A DNA stretch of 8,761 nt from an uncultured Phycisphaerales bacterium (lineage in GTDB: Bacteria; Planctomycetota; Phycisphaerae; Phycisphaerales; UBA1924), in the NCBI GenBank assembly GCA_937871415.1, contig CALMQD010000103.1, positions 1 through 8,761 of the forward strand, written 5' to 3'. Below the pieces are notes generated by a model. It was not told where the DNA came from. It saw only the letters and a program-made list of their open reading frames with translations, and made no database searches. Shown here in pieces: positions 1 through 6,711 of this stretch. Numbering within the stretch: position 1 is the stretch's first letter; every line of letters begins with the position of its first letter. A program made the position numbers and the translations under genes.

Positions 1-190
1 CAATGGTGACCTGGAGGGTGGCGTTGGCGTACTTGGCGGGGATGGAGGTTAAGGCCGAGTCGGCGGCGGGTGTGTCGGCGGCGAGAGCGACGCTCGCGGG
101 TGCGCCGGCGAGGGCGGTGATCGCGAGTGCGGAGGCGGCGAGGAAACGTGTGAGTGGCTTGTTCATGGTTCTGTTCAGGGGGTTTTTCAT
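1..190 (-). CDS. Secreted protein, N-terminal fragment (gene continues past the left edge)
   Basis: The product cannot be named because only about 63 N-terminal residues are present. They form a good Sec signal peptide: a basic start containing RTMNKPLTRF, a hydrophobic core (LAASALAITALAGA, about residues 17-30) and a likely signal peptidase I site near ALA/AD at residues 35-39. The mature part begins with an Ala/Thr/Ser-rich linker, then IPAKYANATLQVTI, which looks like the first beta strand of a folded domain. ATG codons at 190 and 166 are in frame; neither has a clear Shine-Dalgarno sequence, and both leave the signal peptide intact. The gene lies 95 bases downstream of the four-PDZ protease on the same strand, so co-transcription is possible. 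A second trypsin- or PDZ-type envelope protein is one guess from context only. The coding call is fairly safe; the function is unknown. Confidence 0.7.
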   Translation of the reverse strand, partial: MKNPLNRTMNKPLTRFLAASALAITALAGAPASVALAADTPAADSALTSIPAKYANATLQVTI

Positions 191-237
191 GGACGATTGA
201 CGACTTGAGGGGTTCGGATGACGCTTGGTCGGTTGGG

Positions 238-253
238 CGCGGCACGTGCCGCG
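238..253. repeat. 16-base perfect palindrome centred on CACGTG
   Basis: CGCGGCACGTGCCGCG is self-complementary over all 16 bases. It sits between the stop codon of the four-PDZ protease and the start of the next minus-strand gene, about 48 bases upstream of that start. It could be a dimeric-regulator operator, or in RNA a 6-bp stem with an ACGU loop. No T-rich run follows it in the minus direction, so it is a poor intrinsic terminator. GC-rich DNA makes short palindromes more likely by chance, but 16 perfect bases is long. Confidence 0.5.
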
Positions 254-285
254 GGTTGATCGAGCGAGGACGAAATCGAAGGAGG

Positions 286-2517
286 TTACTCGGCGCCCTT
301 GGCGGGTGCGGCGTGGGTTTCGGAGGGCTTCCAGTCGGGCTCGACGAAGCGGAAACTGGTGCGGAAGCCGCGGAAGACGACGAAGACGACGCGGTCGGGC
401 TGGGCCTTGCCGATGGCGGCCATGACGCGCTTGAAGTCGGCGACCTCCTTGATCTCTTCGCCGTCGATGCGCTGGATGACGTCGCCGGGGCGGATGCCGC
501 CGAGACCGGCCCAGCCGGCGCTCTCGACGCTCTCGACCAGGACGCCGGTGAGCGCGTCGCTCCATCGGCGGTCCTGGCGGTCGAAGAAGGTGATCTCACG
601 CACGCCGAGTTCGAAGTCGTTGTCGCGGGCGCGGCGGGCCTCGCTCGCTTCGATCCGAGTGCGCTCGAGCGTGACCGGGACTTTCACCTCCTGGTCCTCG
701 CGGAAGACCGTGAGGCTTGCGCCCTCGTCGATCTTGAGTTTGCGCACCTCGCGGTTGAACATGCCCGCGTCCTGCAGGGTCTTGGGCTGGAGCTTGGTGT
801 CGTTGATGGCGGTGATGAGGTCGCCGACGCGGAGGTCGGTCTTGGCGGCCTCGGTGCCGGTGTAGACGCGGGTGATGCGGAAGCCGGTGCGCTTCTCGTC
901 GCCGAGCTGCTTGGCGAGGGTCTTGATGACGGGCTGCACGGCGACGCCGATCCAGGCCTTGGGGAGCTCGACGGGCGGGTCGGAACTCTCGGCGGGGGCG
1001 GGCTTGATGAGCGTGACCCAGTTCTTGCCCTCGCGCTCGAACTCGACCATGACCCACTCGGGGCGGTCGGCCTTTTCGAGCGAGGCGATCTTCTCGTAGG
1101 CGGCGGCGACGGCCTTGAGGTCCGGCGTCTCCTTCCCGGCGATCTTGAGGATGACGTCCCCGAACCCGAGGGAGGGCTCGGCGGTGCCGGCGGTGCCGCC
1201 GGAATCGACGCTGGTCACCATCGCGCCGCGGCGGCTGGTGAGGCGCATGCGCTGGCGCGTGCGCTCGGTGATCTCCTGCACGGTCATGCCCCAGAGGCGC
1301 AGGCCCTCTTCCTCGCCCTTGTCGCGGAGGAGTTTGCCGGTGGTGAGCGTGAGGGTCTCGGCGGGGCCGGCGCCCAGCGCTCGCTGGACCTTCATCGTGA
1401 TCTTCGAGCCGACGGGGCGGTTGGCGATGCGCCCCAGGAGCGGCGGCACCTCCTCGGCGAAACGCACGGCGACGGGCTTGCCGTCGATCTCGGTGATGAC
1501 GTCGCCGGCCTTGAGGCCCGCAGCGGCGGCGGCGCCCTCGTCTTCGACCGAGTCCACGAGCACGCCGGAAGAAAGACCGGTGTTCTCGATCTGGCGGAAG
1601 GTGACGCCGAGCGTGGAGCGCATGACCTCGCCGTCCTTGATGAGGGCGTCGGCGACGCGCTTGGCGAGGCTGCTGGGCGAGGCGAAGGCCATGCCCGAGC
1701 CGCCGCGGGTGTTGACGCCGACGACCTCGCCGGCGAGGTTGACTAGGGGCCCGCCGGAGTTGCCGGGGTTGATGAGGGCGTCGTGCTGGATCCAGTTGGT
1801 GAAGGTGCCGGTGCGCTGGTCGAAGTTGAGCATCATCTCCTCGACGTCGCCGCCGTCGCCGATGCTCGTGAAGACGCGCTCGGTGTTGCTGACGACGCCG
1901 AGGGTGACGGTCCGGCTGAGGGAGAAGGGCGAGCCCATGGCGAGGACGTAGTCTCCGACGGCGAGCTTGGTGGAGTCGCCGAAGGTCGCGGTCTTGAGGT
2001 CGTCGGCGCCGTGAGCGAGTTTGGAGAGGTCGATCTTGATGACCGCGAGGTCGGTCCACGGGTCTTCGCCGACGAGGGTCGCGGGGACGCGCTGCTTGTC
2101 GGCGAGGGTGCACCAGAAGCGGTGGCCCTGGTCGGTGACGTGGGCGTTGGTGAGGACGTGGCCTTCCTTGGAGATGATCGTGCCGGAGCCGGTGGCGCGG
2201 AACTTGCTTTCCTTGCCGCCCTGGAACTCGAGGACGACGACGTCGATGTTCACGAGCGCGGGGAAGACGCGGTCGCGCGCATCGGCGATGGAGAGTCGGA
2301 TGTCCTCGCCGAGCGTGGCGATGCGCGGGTCGGCGGCGCGGTCCTGCGGCGCGCCCGTGTTCGAAGCGCCGCCGGCGGAAGAGGTGTTGTTGCCCGTGCA
2401 GGCGGCGAGCGCGAGCGGGACGAGCGCCAGCAAACCCGCGGCGCGGCGGGCCGGGCCGGGGCGAGCGGTTCGGGGGGGTGGCTCGCCTGGTCCGGGGCGC
2501 TGCTGAACGATCGGCAT
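286..2517 (-). CDS. HtrA/Deg-family trypsin-like serine protease, lipoprotein with four PDZ domains
   Basis: Envelope serine protease of the S1C (HtrA/DegP) type, expected to degrade or refold damaged exported proteins. The start chosen encodes MPIVQQRPGP, giving 743 residues, with TAAGGA about 8 bases upstream; an ATG 18 codons earlier lies in the presumed 5' leader. A basic N-terminus and hydrophobic stretch end in LALAAC, a lipobox with the lipidated Cys at 40. Thr and Gly follow, with no Asp at +2, so by the E. coli rule it would not be held at the inner membrane. The triad is His126 (VLTNAHV), Asp156 (WTDLAVI) and Ser254 (NPGNSGGPLVN). Four PDZ domains follow at about 300-392, 405-505, 519-618 and 634-722. 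Each has a carboxylate-loop motif (LGV, WGM, IGV, LGV) and a GDVI/GDLI strand. DegP has two PDZ domains and DegS one, so this is a long variant. It is divergent from gcvT. The family call is secure; substrates are unknown. Confidence 0.93.
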   Translation of the reverse strand: MPIVQQRPGPGEPPPRTARPGPARRAAGLLALVPLALAACTGNNTSSAGGASNTGAPQDRAADPRIATLGEDIRLSIADARDRVFPALVNIDVVVLEFQGGKESKFRATGSGTIISKEGHVLTNAHVTDQGHRFWCTLADKQRVPATLVGEDPWTDLAVIKIDLSKLAHGADDLKTATFGDSTKLAVGDYVLAMGSPFSLSRTVTLGVVSNTERVFTSIGDGGDVEEMMLNFDQRTGTFTNWIQHDALINPGNSGGPLVNLAGEVVGVNTRGGSGMAFASPSSLAKRVADALIKDGEVMRSTLGVTFRQIENTGLSSGVLVDSVEDEGAAAAAGLKAGDVITEIDGKPVAVRFAEEVPPLLGRIANRPVGSKITMKVQRALGAGPAETLTLTTGKLLRDKGEEEGLRLWGMTVQEITERTRQRMRLTSRRGAMVTSVDSGGTAGTAEPSLGFGDVILKIAGKETPDLKAVAAAYEKIASLEKADRPEWVMVEFEREGKNWVTLIKPAPAESSDPPVELPKAWIGVAVQPVIKTLAKQLGDEKRTGFRITRVYTGTEAAKTDLRVGDLITAINDTKLQPKTLQDAGMFNREVRKLKIDEGASLTVFREDQEVKVPVTLERTRIEASEARRARDNDFELGVREITFFDRQDRRWSDALTGVLVESVESAGWAGLGGIRPGDVIQRIDGEEIKEVADFKRVMAAIGKAQPDRVVFVVFRGFRTSFRFVEPDWKPSETHAAPAKGAE

Positions 2518-2561
2518 GGACTGATTCCTTAGATGGTCCGGGGAAAAAACGGAGCGTCCGG

Positions 2562-2590
2562 ACTCTCCCACAACCCCTGCAAACTGTCAA
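2562..2590 (-). promoter_or_regulatory. Sigma-70-type promoter of the four-PDZ protease gene
   Basis: Read on the minus strand, a perfect TTGACA (-35, bases 2585-2590) is followed after 17 bases by GAGAGT (-10, bases 2562-2567; three of six consensus matches, including the second A and last T). The predicted transcript starts near 2555, leaving a 5' leader of about 38 bases before the ATG at 2517. The -35 and spacing are ideal and the -10 is weak, as expected of a regulated or GC-rich promoter. No extracytoplasmic sigma-E-type motif was recognised. Confidence 0.5.
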
Positions 2591-2689
2591 ACCGCCGGGC
2601 GCGTGGATTGTTGCGTGGCAAGCGACCCGAAGCGCCAGCGGGCGCGGAATTCGTGCCCGCACAGGCCCGCGCACCTACGCTGACGGGAG

Positions 2690-2716
2690 CGCCGGGCGCC
2701 GACCGCGTGCCCGGCG
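2690..2716 (+). promoter_or_regulatory. Hairpin in the presumed gcvT leader
   Basis: CGCCGGGC (2690-2697) and GCCCGGCG (2709-2716) form a perfect 8-bp inverted repeat around an 11-base loop. The hairpin ends 17 bases before the Shine-Dalgarno GGAGAGG (2734-2740) of gcvT, so it would lie in the mRNA leader if transcription starts upstream. There is no T-run after it. It may be a translational control element, or just a GC-rich chance structure. Confidence 0.35.
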
Positions 2717-2746
2717 GAGAGACCACTGAAACTGGAGAGGCCCCGC

Positions 2747-3892
2747 GTGCTGCGCACCCCCCTTTACGCGTTCCACACCGCCCGGCAAGCCAAGATGGTC
2801 GACTTCGCCGGGTGGGAGATGCCCATCATGTACGGCGGCGAGGGCGGGGGCATCATCGCGGAGCACGTGCAGACGCGGACGAGCGGGGGTCTGTTCGACG
2901 TGTCGCACATGGGGCGGGTGCGGATCTCCGGGCGGCACGCGCGCCGGCTCCTGGAGCGTGTCTGCTCGCGCCGGATCAGCGACATGCAGGCGGGGCAGTG
3001 CCGCTACTCGCTGGCGTGCAACGAGCGCGGCGGCGTGCACGACGACATCATCGTGTACCGCTTCGACGACGATCTGTTCACGGTCGTGGTGAACGCGTCG
3101 AACCGGGAGAAGATGCTCGGGCACTTCGAGCGGGTGCGCTCGTCGGGCGATCTGACGGTGAAGATCGAGGACGAGACGCAGAAGACGGCGATGGTGGCGC
3201 TGCAGGGCCCGAAGGTGATGGAACTGGTGGGGCGTTTCAGCCGCGAGATTCCGACGCTCAAGCGGTACCGGTTCGCGGTGAAGAACCTGGTGGTCGCGAA
3301 GCTGGTGGTGTCGCGGACGGGGTACACGGGCGAGGACGGGGTGGAGGTGATCCTGCCGGCGATGATGGTGGACATGGCGCTCAAACTGATCCTGAAGGAC
3401 GCGGGGATGGACGATCCGAACGGGATCGTGAAGCCCGCGGGGCTTGGGTGCCGCGACACGCTGCGGATGGAGGCGGGGATGCCGTTGTACGGGCACGAAC
3501 TGGGGGAGGAGATCAACGCGTTGTCGTGCGGCGTGGACTTTGCGATCAGCCTGGACAAGGACCAGGACGACCGGGGCGAGCCGTTTGTGGGGATGGAGGC
3601 GCTGAAGAAGACGCGCGACGAGGGCGGTCCGGCGCGCAAACTCGTGGGGATCGCGCTGGACGGGAAGCGCTCGGCGCGGCAGGGGATGAAGATCCTCGCG
3701 GAGGGGCGTGAGGTGGGCGAGGTGTCGAGCGGGTGCCTGAGCCCGACGCTGGGGTATCCGATCGCGATGGGCTTTGTGAGCCGCGACCTGGCGGTCGAGG
3801 GGACGCCGGTGGAAGTGGACTCGGGTCGCGACTTCAAGATCTCGGGGAAGGTGCGGAAGATCCCGTTCTACAGCCCGACGAAGGGCGTGTGA
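2747..3892 (+). CDS. gcvT: Glycine cleavage system T protein (aminomethyltransferase)
   Basis: Transfers the methylene group from the aminomethyl-lipoyl H protein to tetrahydrofolate, releasing ammonia and forming 5,10-methylene-THF (EC 2.1.2.10, cytoplasm). At 381 residues it is about the usual family length. Hallmarks in order: TPLYAFHTARQAKMVDFAGW at the N-terminus; GLFDVSHMG (48-56); GGVHDDIIVYR (95-105), which holds the conserved catalytic-region Asp; GYTGEDGVE (192-200); GLGCRDTLRMEAGMPLYGHEL (232-252) in the folate-binding core; and the C-terminal domain signature GEVSSGCLSPTLGYPIAMGF (324-343). The start is GTG, supported by GGAGAGG six bases upstream and by the alignable N-terminus. 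No gcvH, gcvP or lpd is in the window, so gcvT stands alone here, as in some bacteria with scattered gcv genes. It is divergent from the HtrA gene. Its own promoter is not clear in the 229-base gap. Codon use is strongly GC-ending. Confidence 0.96.
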   Translation: MLRTPLYAFHTARQAKMVDFAGWEMPIMYGGEGGGIIAEHVQTRTSGGLFDVSHMGRVRISGRHARRLLERVCSRRISDMQAGQCRYSLACNERGGVHDDIIVYRFDDDLFTVVVNASNREKMLGHFERVRSSGDLTVKIEDETQKTAMVALQGPKVMELVGRFSREIPTLKRYRFAVKNLVVAKLVVSRTGYTGEDGVEVILPAMMVDMALKLILKDAGMDDPNGIVKPAGLGCRDTLRMEAGMPLYGHELGEEINALSCGVDFAISLDKDQDDRGEPFVGMEALKKTRDEGGPARKLVGIALDGKRSARQGMKILAEGREVGEVSSGCLSPTLGYPIAMGFVSRDLAVEGTPVEVDSGRDFKISGKVRKIPFYSPTKGV

Positions 3893-3899
3893 GAACGAA

Positions 3900-3928
3900 A
3901 GCGCCCGCCCCGGTGAAGGGCGGGCGCT
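3900..3928. terminator. Shared hairpin terminator between convergent genes
   Basis: AGCGCCCGCCC (3900-3910) and GGGCGGGCGCT (3918-3928) form a perfect 11-bp, very GC-rich stem with a 7-base loop. It starts 8 bases after the gcvT stop and lies 50 bases beyond the stop of the convergent DUF4394 gene. On the minus strand the stem is followed by TTTCGTTCT, moderately U-rich; on the plus strand the downstream run is weak. It probably serves both genes, and works better for the minus-strand one. Confidence 0.75.
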
Positions 3929-3978
3929 GAGCGTGTGGACTGGTTTGGCTCGAGTGATCCGAGCGGTGTCTGCGCGGT

Positions 3979-4941
3979 TCAGCGGCGACGGCGCGCGGCG
4001 ATCAGTCCGCCCAGGCCGAGCAGCGCGAGGCCCGCGGGGGGCGCGGGGATGATGACCGCGAAGCCGCCGGTAAAGTCCGACGCGGTTCCGGAGTCGATGC
4101 CGACGAGTGCGCCGTTGGTGATCTGGCCCGTGGCGAGGTTGACCTTGTAGACGAGGTAGTCGTTGGGCGAGAAGTCGAGGCGCTTGAGGACGGCCCAGCC
4201 GGCGTCGCCGCCGATGGTGGGGTCGACGTCGTTGACGTCGGTCAGGATGTCGAAACTGATGCCGGGGCTGGCGTCGATGGTGACGCCGAAAGCGCCGACG
4301 AGATTGAGCGAGCCGGCGTTGGGCGGGTTCTGCTCGTAGAGCGAGTCGTTCCGGGCGTCCATGACGAAGAGCTGGGTCGAGCCGCCCATGGAAGCGGCGT
4401 TGCTGTTGGTGTAGGCGGCGGCGTCGGCGAAGGGCGAGGCCGCACCGATGGCGAGGTTGACGTCGACCGCGGCGATGGCGCCCGAGAAGGAGTTGAGGCG
4501 CATGTTGACGCCGGAGGTGCCGACGAGGCGGATGCGCATGCTGGTGTCGGCCTGGAGGGTGCCGGGGTTGACGTCGAAGCCGAAGGACTGGCTGGTGGTG
4601 AGGTCGTAGGGCGTGCCCATGAATGTGCCGGCGCTGGCGAAGCCGGCGCCGATCGCCGTCGGGACGCCGGTGTTGATGTTGATGGCGTACATCTGCGTGG
4701 TGACGGGTCCGATGTCGATGGCGTAGAGCGTGTCGCTGCCGGGGCGGAAGTCGATGCCCTCGGGGACGAACGACAGCAGGCCGCCGATGTTGGTCACGGG
4801 GGCGTTGGGCGTGTTGAGGTTGAAGCGGAACAACTGGCCTGAAGCGTTGACGCCGTAGCCGACCTGGGCGGCGGCGGATCCTGCGGCGAGCAACACCGCC
4901 GCGGACGCGAGAGCGACCGACCTCGCAGAGAAACGAATCAT
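3979..4941 (-). CDS. Secreted DUF4394 beta-propeller-like protein with PEP-CTERM-type sorting tail
   Basis: An exported protein of 320 residues with no known activity. The signal peptide is residues 1-25 (MIRFSARS, then an Ala/Val/Leu core ending GSAAA/Q). The body matches the DUF4394 pattern as I know it: YGVNASGQLFRFNL (29-42), GIDFRPGSDTLYAID (62-76), the Asn/Asp-rich GFDVNP (121-126), SGVNMRLNSFSGAIAAVD (143-160), AYTNSN (176-181) and LYEQNPPNAGSLNLVGAFGV (201-220). The C-terminus is a tripartite sorting signal: IPAPPAG (298-304), a short hydrophobic segment and RRRR. It uses PAPP in place of the classic PEP, a variant seen in planctomycetes. Such tails are thought to be processed by exosortase; none is in the window. 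The start is fixed by AGGAGG six bases upstream of the ATG and by the signal peptide; an in-frame ATG 54 codons earlier would bury the signal. Placement at the surface or in extracellular polymer is inferred. Confidence 0.9.
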   Translation of the reverse strand: MIRFSARSVALASAAVLLAAGSAAAQVGYGVNASGQLFRFNLNTPNAPVTNIGGLLSFVPEGIDFRPGSDTLYAIDIGPVTTQMYAININTGVPTAIGAGFASAGTFMGTPYDLTTSQSFGFDVNPGTLQADTSMRIRLVGTSGVNMRLNSFSGAIAAVDVNLAIGAASPFADAAAYTNSNAASMGGSTQLFVMDARNDSLYEQNPPNAGSLNLVGAFGVTIDASPGISFDILTDVNDVDPTIGGDAGWAVLKRLDFSPNDYLVYKVNLATGQITNGALVGIDSGTASDFTGGFAVIIPAPPAGLALLGLGGLIAARRRR

Positions 4942-5479
4942 CGAACACCTCCTGAACGAGAGAGAACCGGAACCAAGAAGAACCCGATCGCTCGCGAAGC
5001 GGCAGAGAGGGCCGCGGCGAGAGCGACGCGCGCAACGACACGCGAATGGACCGAAGCACGCCGGGAAGGCGAGCACGACCAGGTGGAACAGCGGCCCACG
5101 CACTGCGGGAGTGCGGGCGTCTCTCTCGGGTTGGGGGGTGCGGGTGCGGCGCTCGAGAATCGAGCGGCCAGCGTCAGGGCCAGCGACTCCGCCTGGTCAG
5201 GGTACTGGTTGAGGGGGCGGGGACCAAGCGGAATCTGGCAGGATGGTGGGGTGTGTTCTAAACGCTTGCAGCTCAACGAGTTTGAACCGGTCCACCCCCG
5301 CCGAGACACGGCTGACTGTCCGACCACGGTCGCCTCCGCAAAACGGTTTTGCAGAAACGAGGGGTTGCACTGACGGCCGGAAGGAACGCGGCCCGCATCC
5401 CGAGCCACTGTCGTGCGGATAGTCTGCATACTTCCTGAACATTCAGCGAAATGAGAAAGCCCCTCTCTGGACAGGTCCA
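4942..5479. other. Long divergent intergenic region, no convincing gene
   Basis: About 540 bases separate the starts of two divergent secreted-protein genes. Short open frames exist on both strands, but they lack start signals and a plausible protein composition. The region contains the Shine-Dalgarno of the minus-strand gene (4948-4953), a 6-bp hairpin (CGCACT at 5099-5104 and AGTGCG at 5110-5115) and an A/T-cored palindrome at 5338-5352. The half from about 5245 to 5460 is visibly less GC-rich than the flanks, as promoter DNA often is. CATACT at 5427-5432 could be a -10 element for the plus-strand gene, but I found no matching -35. No tRNA or known riboswitch was recognised. Confidence 0.5.
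5338..5352. repeat. 15-base inverted repeat GCAAAAC-G-GTTTTGC
   Basis: Two perfect 7-base arms flank a single central G. A-rich and T-rich arms stand out in this GC-rich background. The site lies about 128 bases upstream of the beta-helix gene and about 400 bases upstream of the divergent DUF4394 gene. The geometry suits a helix-turn-helix repressor or activator dimer; the regulator is unknown. Confidence 0.4.
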
Positions 5480-6673
5480 ATGAACTTGCGATTCAACTGT
5501 GTGTGTGCACTCATGTGCGCGTCGTCGGCCGCGAGCATGGGCGCGACGCTCCGCGTGCCGCAGGACTACGCGACCATTCAGGCGGCGATGGATGCGGCGG
5601 CATCACGAGATGTGATCGAAGTGGCGGCGGGGACGTACCAAGAGAACCTCACGAACTTCCGAGAGGTCACGATCCGAGGCGCGAGCCCCTTGGGGTCAAC
5701 GGTATTGAAGAACGCATCGTTCGGGAACGTGGCGGCGGTCGGCGGCGTCGATGTCACATTCGAGCGGCTGGAGTTTCGACCGCTCGATTCCACTTCGAAC
5801 AACTTGCAACCGAACGCCGTGTATGCGACCTCCGGGATGCTCACGCTGCGCGAATGCCGATTTCGTGACTTCGCGAAGTGGAATTCGATCATCAGGTGCT
5901 CCCGCGGGCGGATTGAAGACTGTGAGTTTATTAACAACGGCTACCGAGGCGGCAGCACGCTCGGGGCTGCGGTGTCCTGCATCAGCGGCGTGACTGAAAT
6001 CAATCGATGCGTGTTTCGTGGCAACAAAGGCAATGGAGGCGGCGTCCTGGGCTGCGATCGTGCGACAATTCGTGTCTCCAACTCGCTGTTCGACAAAAAC
6101 CAGGCGAATCAAGGCGGAGTCGCTTGGGTCGTAGGCACCGGCAAAGTCGAGATATTGAACTGCACGCTGGTCGGCAATGACGCGTTCAACGGCTCGATCG
6201 CCTCGATCCCCGGTTCCGACTCAATCGTTCTGCGGAACTGCATCGTGTGGGGAAACACCGGCACCGGTCTCTTTTTCAAGTCCACGCTGCCGCCGGCGTC
6301 TCCGGCAATCTCGTATTCAGTCGTTCAGGGCGGCTACAGCGGCGAGGGCAACATCGACGCTGATCCGCTGTTTGTGAATGCGGTGACGAGCGACTATCGA
6401 TTGAAGCCCGATTCGCCGTGCATTGACGCGGGGAACAACGGCGCGTCGACTTGGATCGGCGATCGCGACGCGGCGCTCGCGCCGAGATGGGTGGATCGGG
6501 TGAACACGGCCGACACGGGTGTCGGCCCGGGCCCGGTCATCGACATGGGCGCGTTCGAGCACCAGCCGCAGAACTGCTCGGCGGACCAGAATCAGTCCGG
6601 TCGGGTCGACGTGGGTGACTTGTTCAAGTTCATCGACGACTGGTTCGCGCAGTTGGGGCAGTCTTGCAACTGA
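5480..6673 (+). CDS. Secreted right-handed beta-helix protein with choice-of-anchor Q region and C-terminal EF-hand
   Basis: 397 residues. A short signal peptide (about 1-21, with three Cys but no proper lipobox) is followed by LRVPQDYATIQAAMDAA (24-40), the classic opening of pectin-lyase-fold proteins. Residues about 45-290 are repeating coils with asparagine and cysteine ladder positions (for example LTLRECRF, GRIEDCEF, TEINRCVF, VEILNCTL, IVLRNCIV). GNIDADPLFVN, DYRLKPDSPCIDAG and DMGAFEH (290-360) are the choice-of-anchor Q pattern. The tail holds one dockerin-like calcium loop, DQNQSGRVDVGD (369-380; ligands D369, N371, S373, D377, D380), then LFKFIDDWF, bracketed by Cys366 and Cys396. 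No polysaccharide-lyase catalytic set was recognised, so a binding or structural role is as likely as enzymatic. The Shine-Dalgarno is weak (CAGG, close to the ATG). Codons are less GC-ending than in gcvT. It converges on the acetyltransferase gene with a 38-base gap. Confidence 0.88.
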   Translation: MNLRFNCVCALMCASSAASMGATLRVPQDYATIQAAMDAAASRDVIEVAAGTYQENLTNFREVTIRGASPLGSTVLKNASFGNVAAVGGVDVTFERLEFRPLDSTSNNLQPNAVYATSGMLTLRECRFRDFAKWNSIIRCSRGRIEDCEFINNGYRGGSTLGAAVSCISGVTEINRCVFRGNKGNGGGVLGCDRATIRVSNSLFDKNQANQGGVAWVVGTGKVEILNCTLVGNDAFNGSIASIPGSDSIVLRNCIVWGNTGTGLFFKSTLPPASPAISYSVVQGGYSGEGNIDADPLFVNAVTSDYRLKPDSPCIDAGNNGASTWIGDRDAALAPRWVDRVNTADTGVGPGPVIDMGAFEHQPQNCSADQNQSGRVDVGDLFKFIDDWFAQLGQSCN

Positions 6674-6711
6674 CCAAGCACGGGTGCATCGCGGCCGGAT
6701 TCGATTCTGAA

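Noticed and set aside
154..1746. Long plus-strand open frame (530 codons) opposite the protease gene
   Set aside because: It is antisense to the HtrA gene. Its product is a Gly/Ala/Asp/Leu/Val-rich string without domains, as expected from a high-GC gene read backwards.
596..2674. Minus-strand open frame of 692 codons overlapping the protease
   Set aside because: The product is almost pure Arg/His/Pro/Ala, the signature of a shifted frame in GC-rich DNA; the true frame has the protease triad and PDZ motifs.
2716..2746. Possible glycine riboswitch before gcvT (GGAGAGACC at 2716-2724)
   Set aside because: The opening resembles the aptamer start, but the following conserved core (CCGAAGG...GCAA and CTCTCAGG) is absent and the distance to the start codon is too short.
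2675..5059. 794-codon minus-strand frame across gcvT and the DUF4394 gene
   Set aside because: It spans two real genes and a terminator in the wrong frame, with Arg/His/Pro-rich low-complexity translation.
5250..5310. tRNA-like T-arm (GTTTGAACC near 5280)
   Set aside because: The stem flanking the loop does not pair, the invariant C of the T-loop is missing and no acceptor or anticodon stem can be drawn.
4938..5480. 180-codon minus-strand frame filling the divergent region
   Set aside because: It begins at a TTG without a Shine-Dalgarno, overlaps the start of the DUF4394 gene, and shows no domain or coherent composition.
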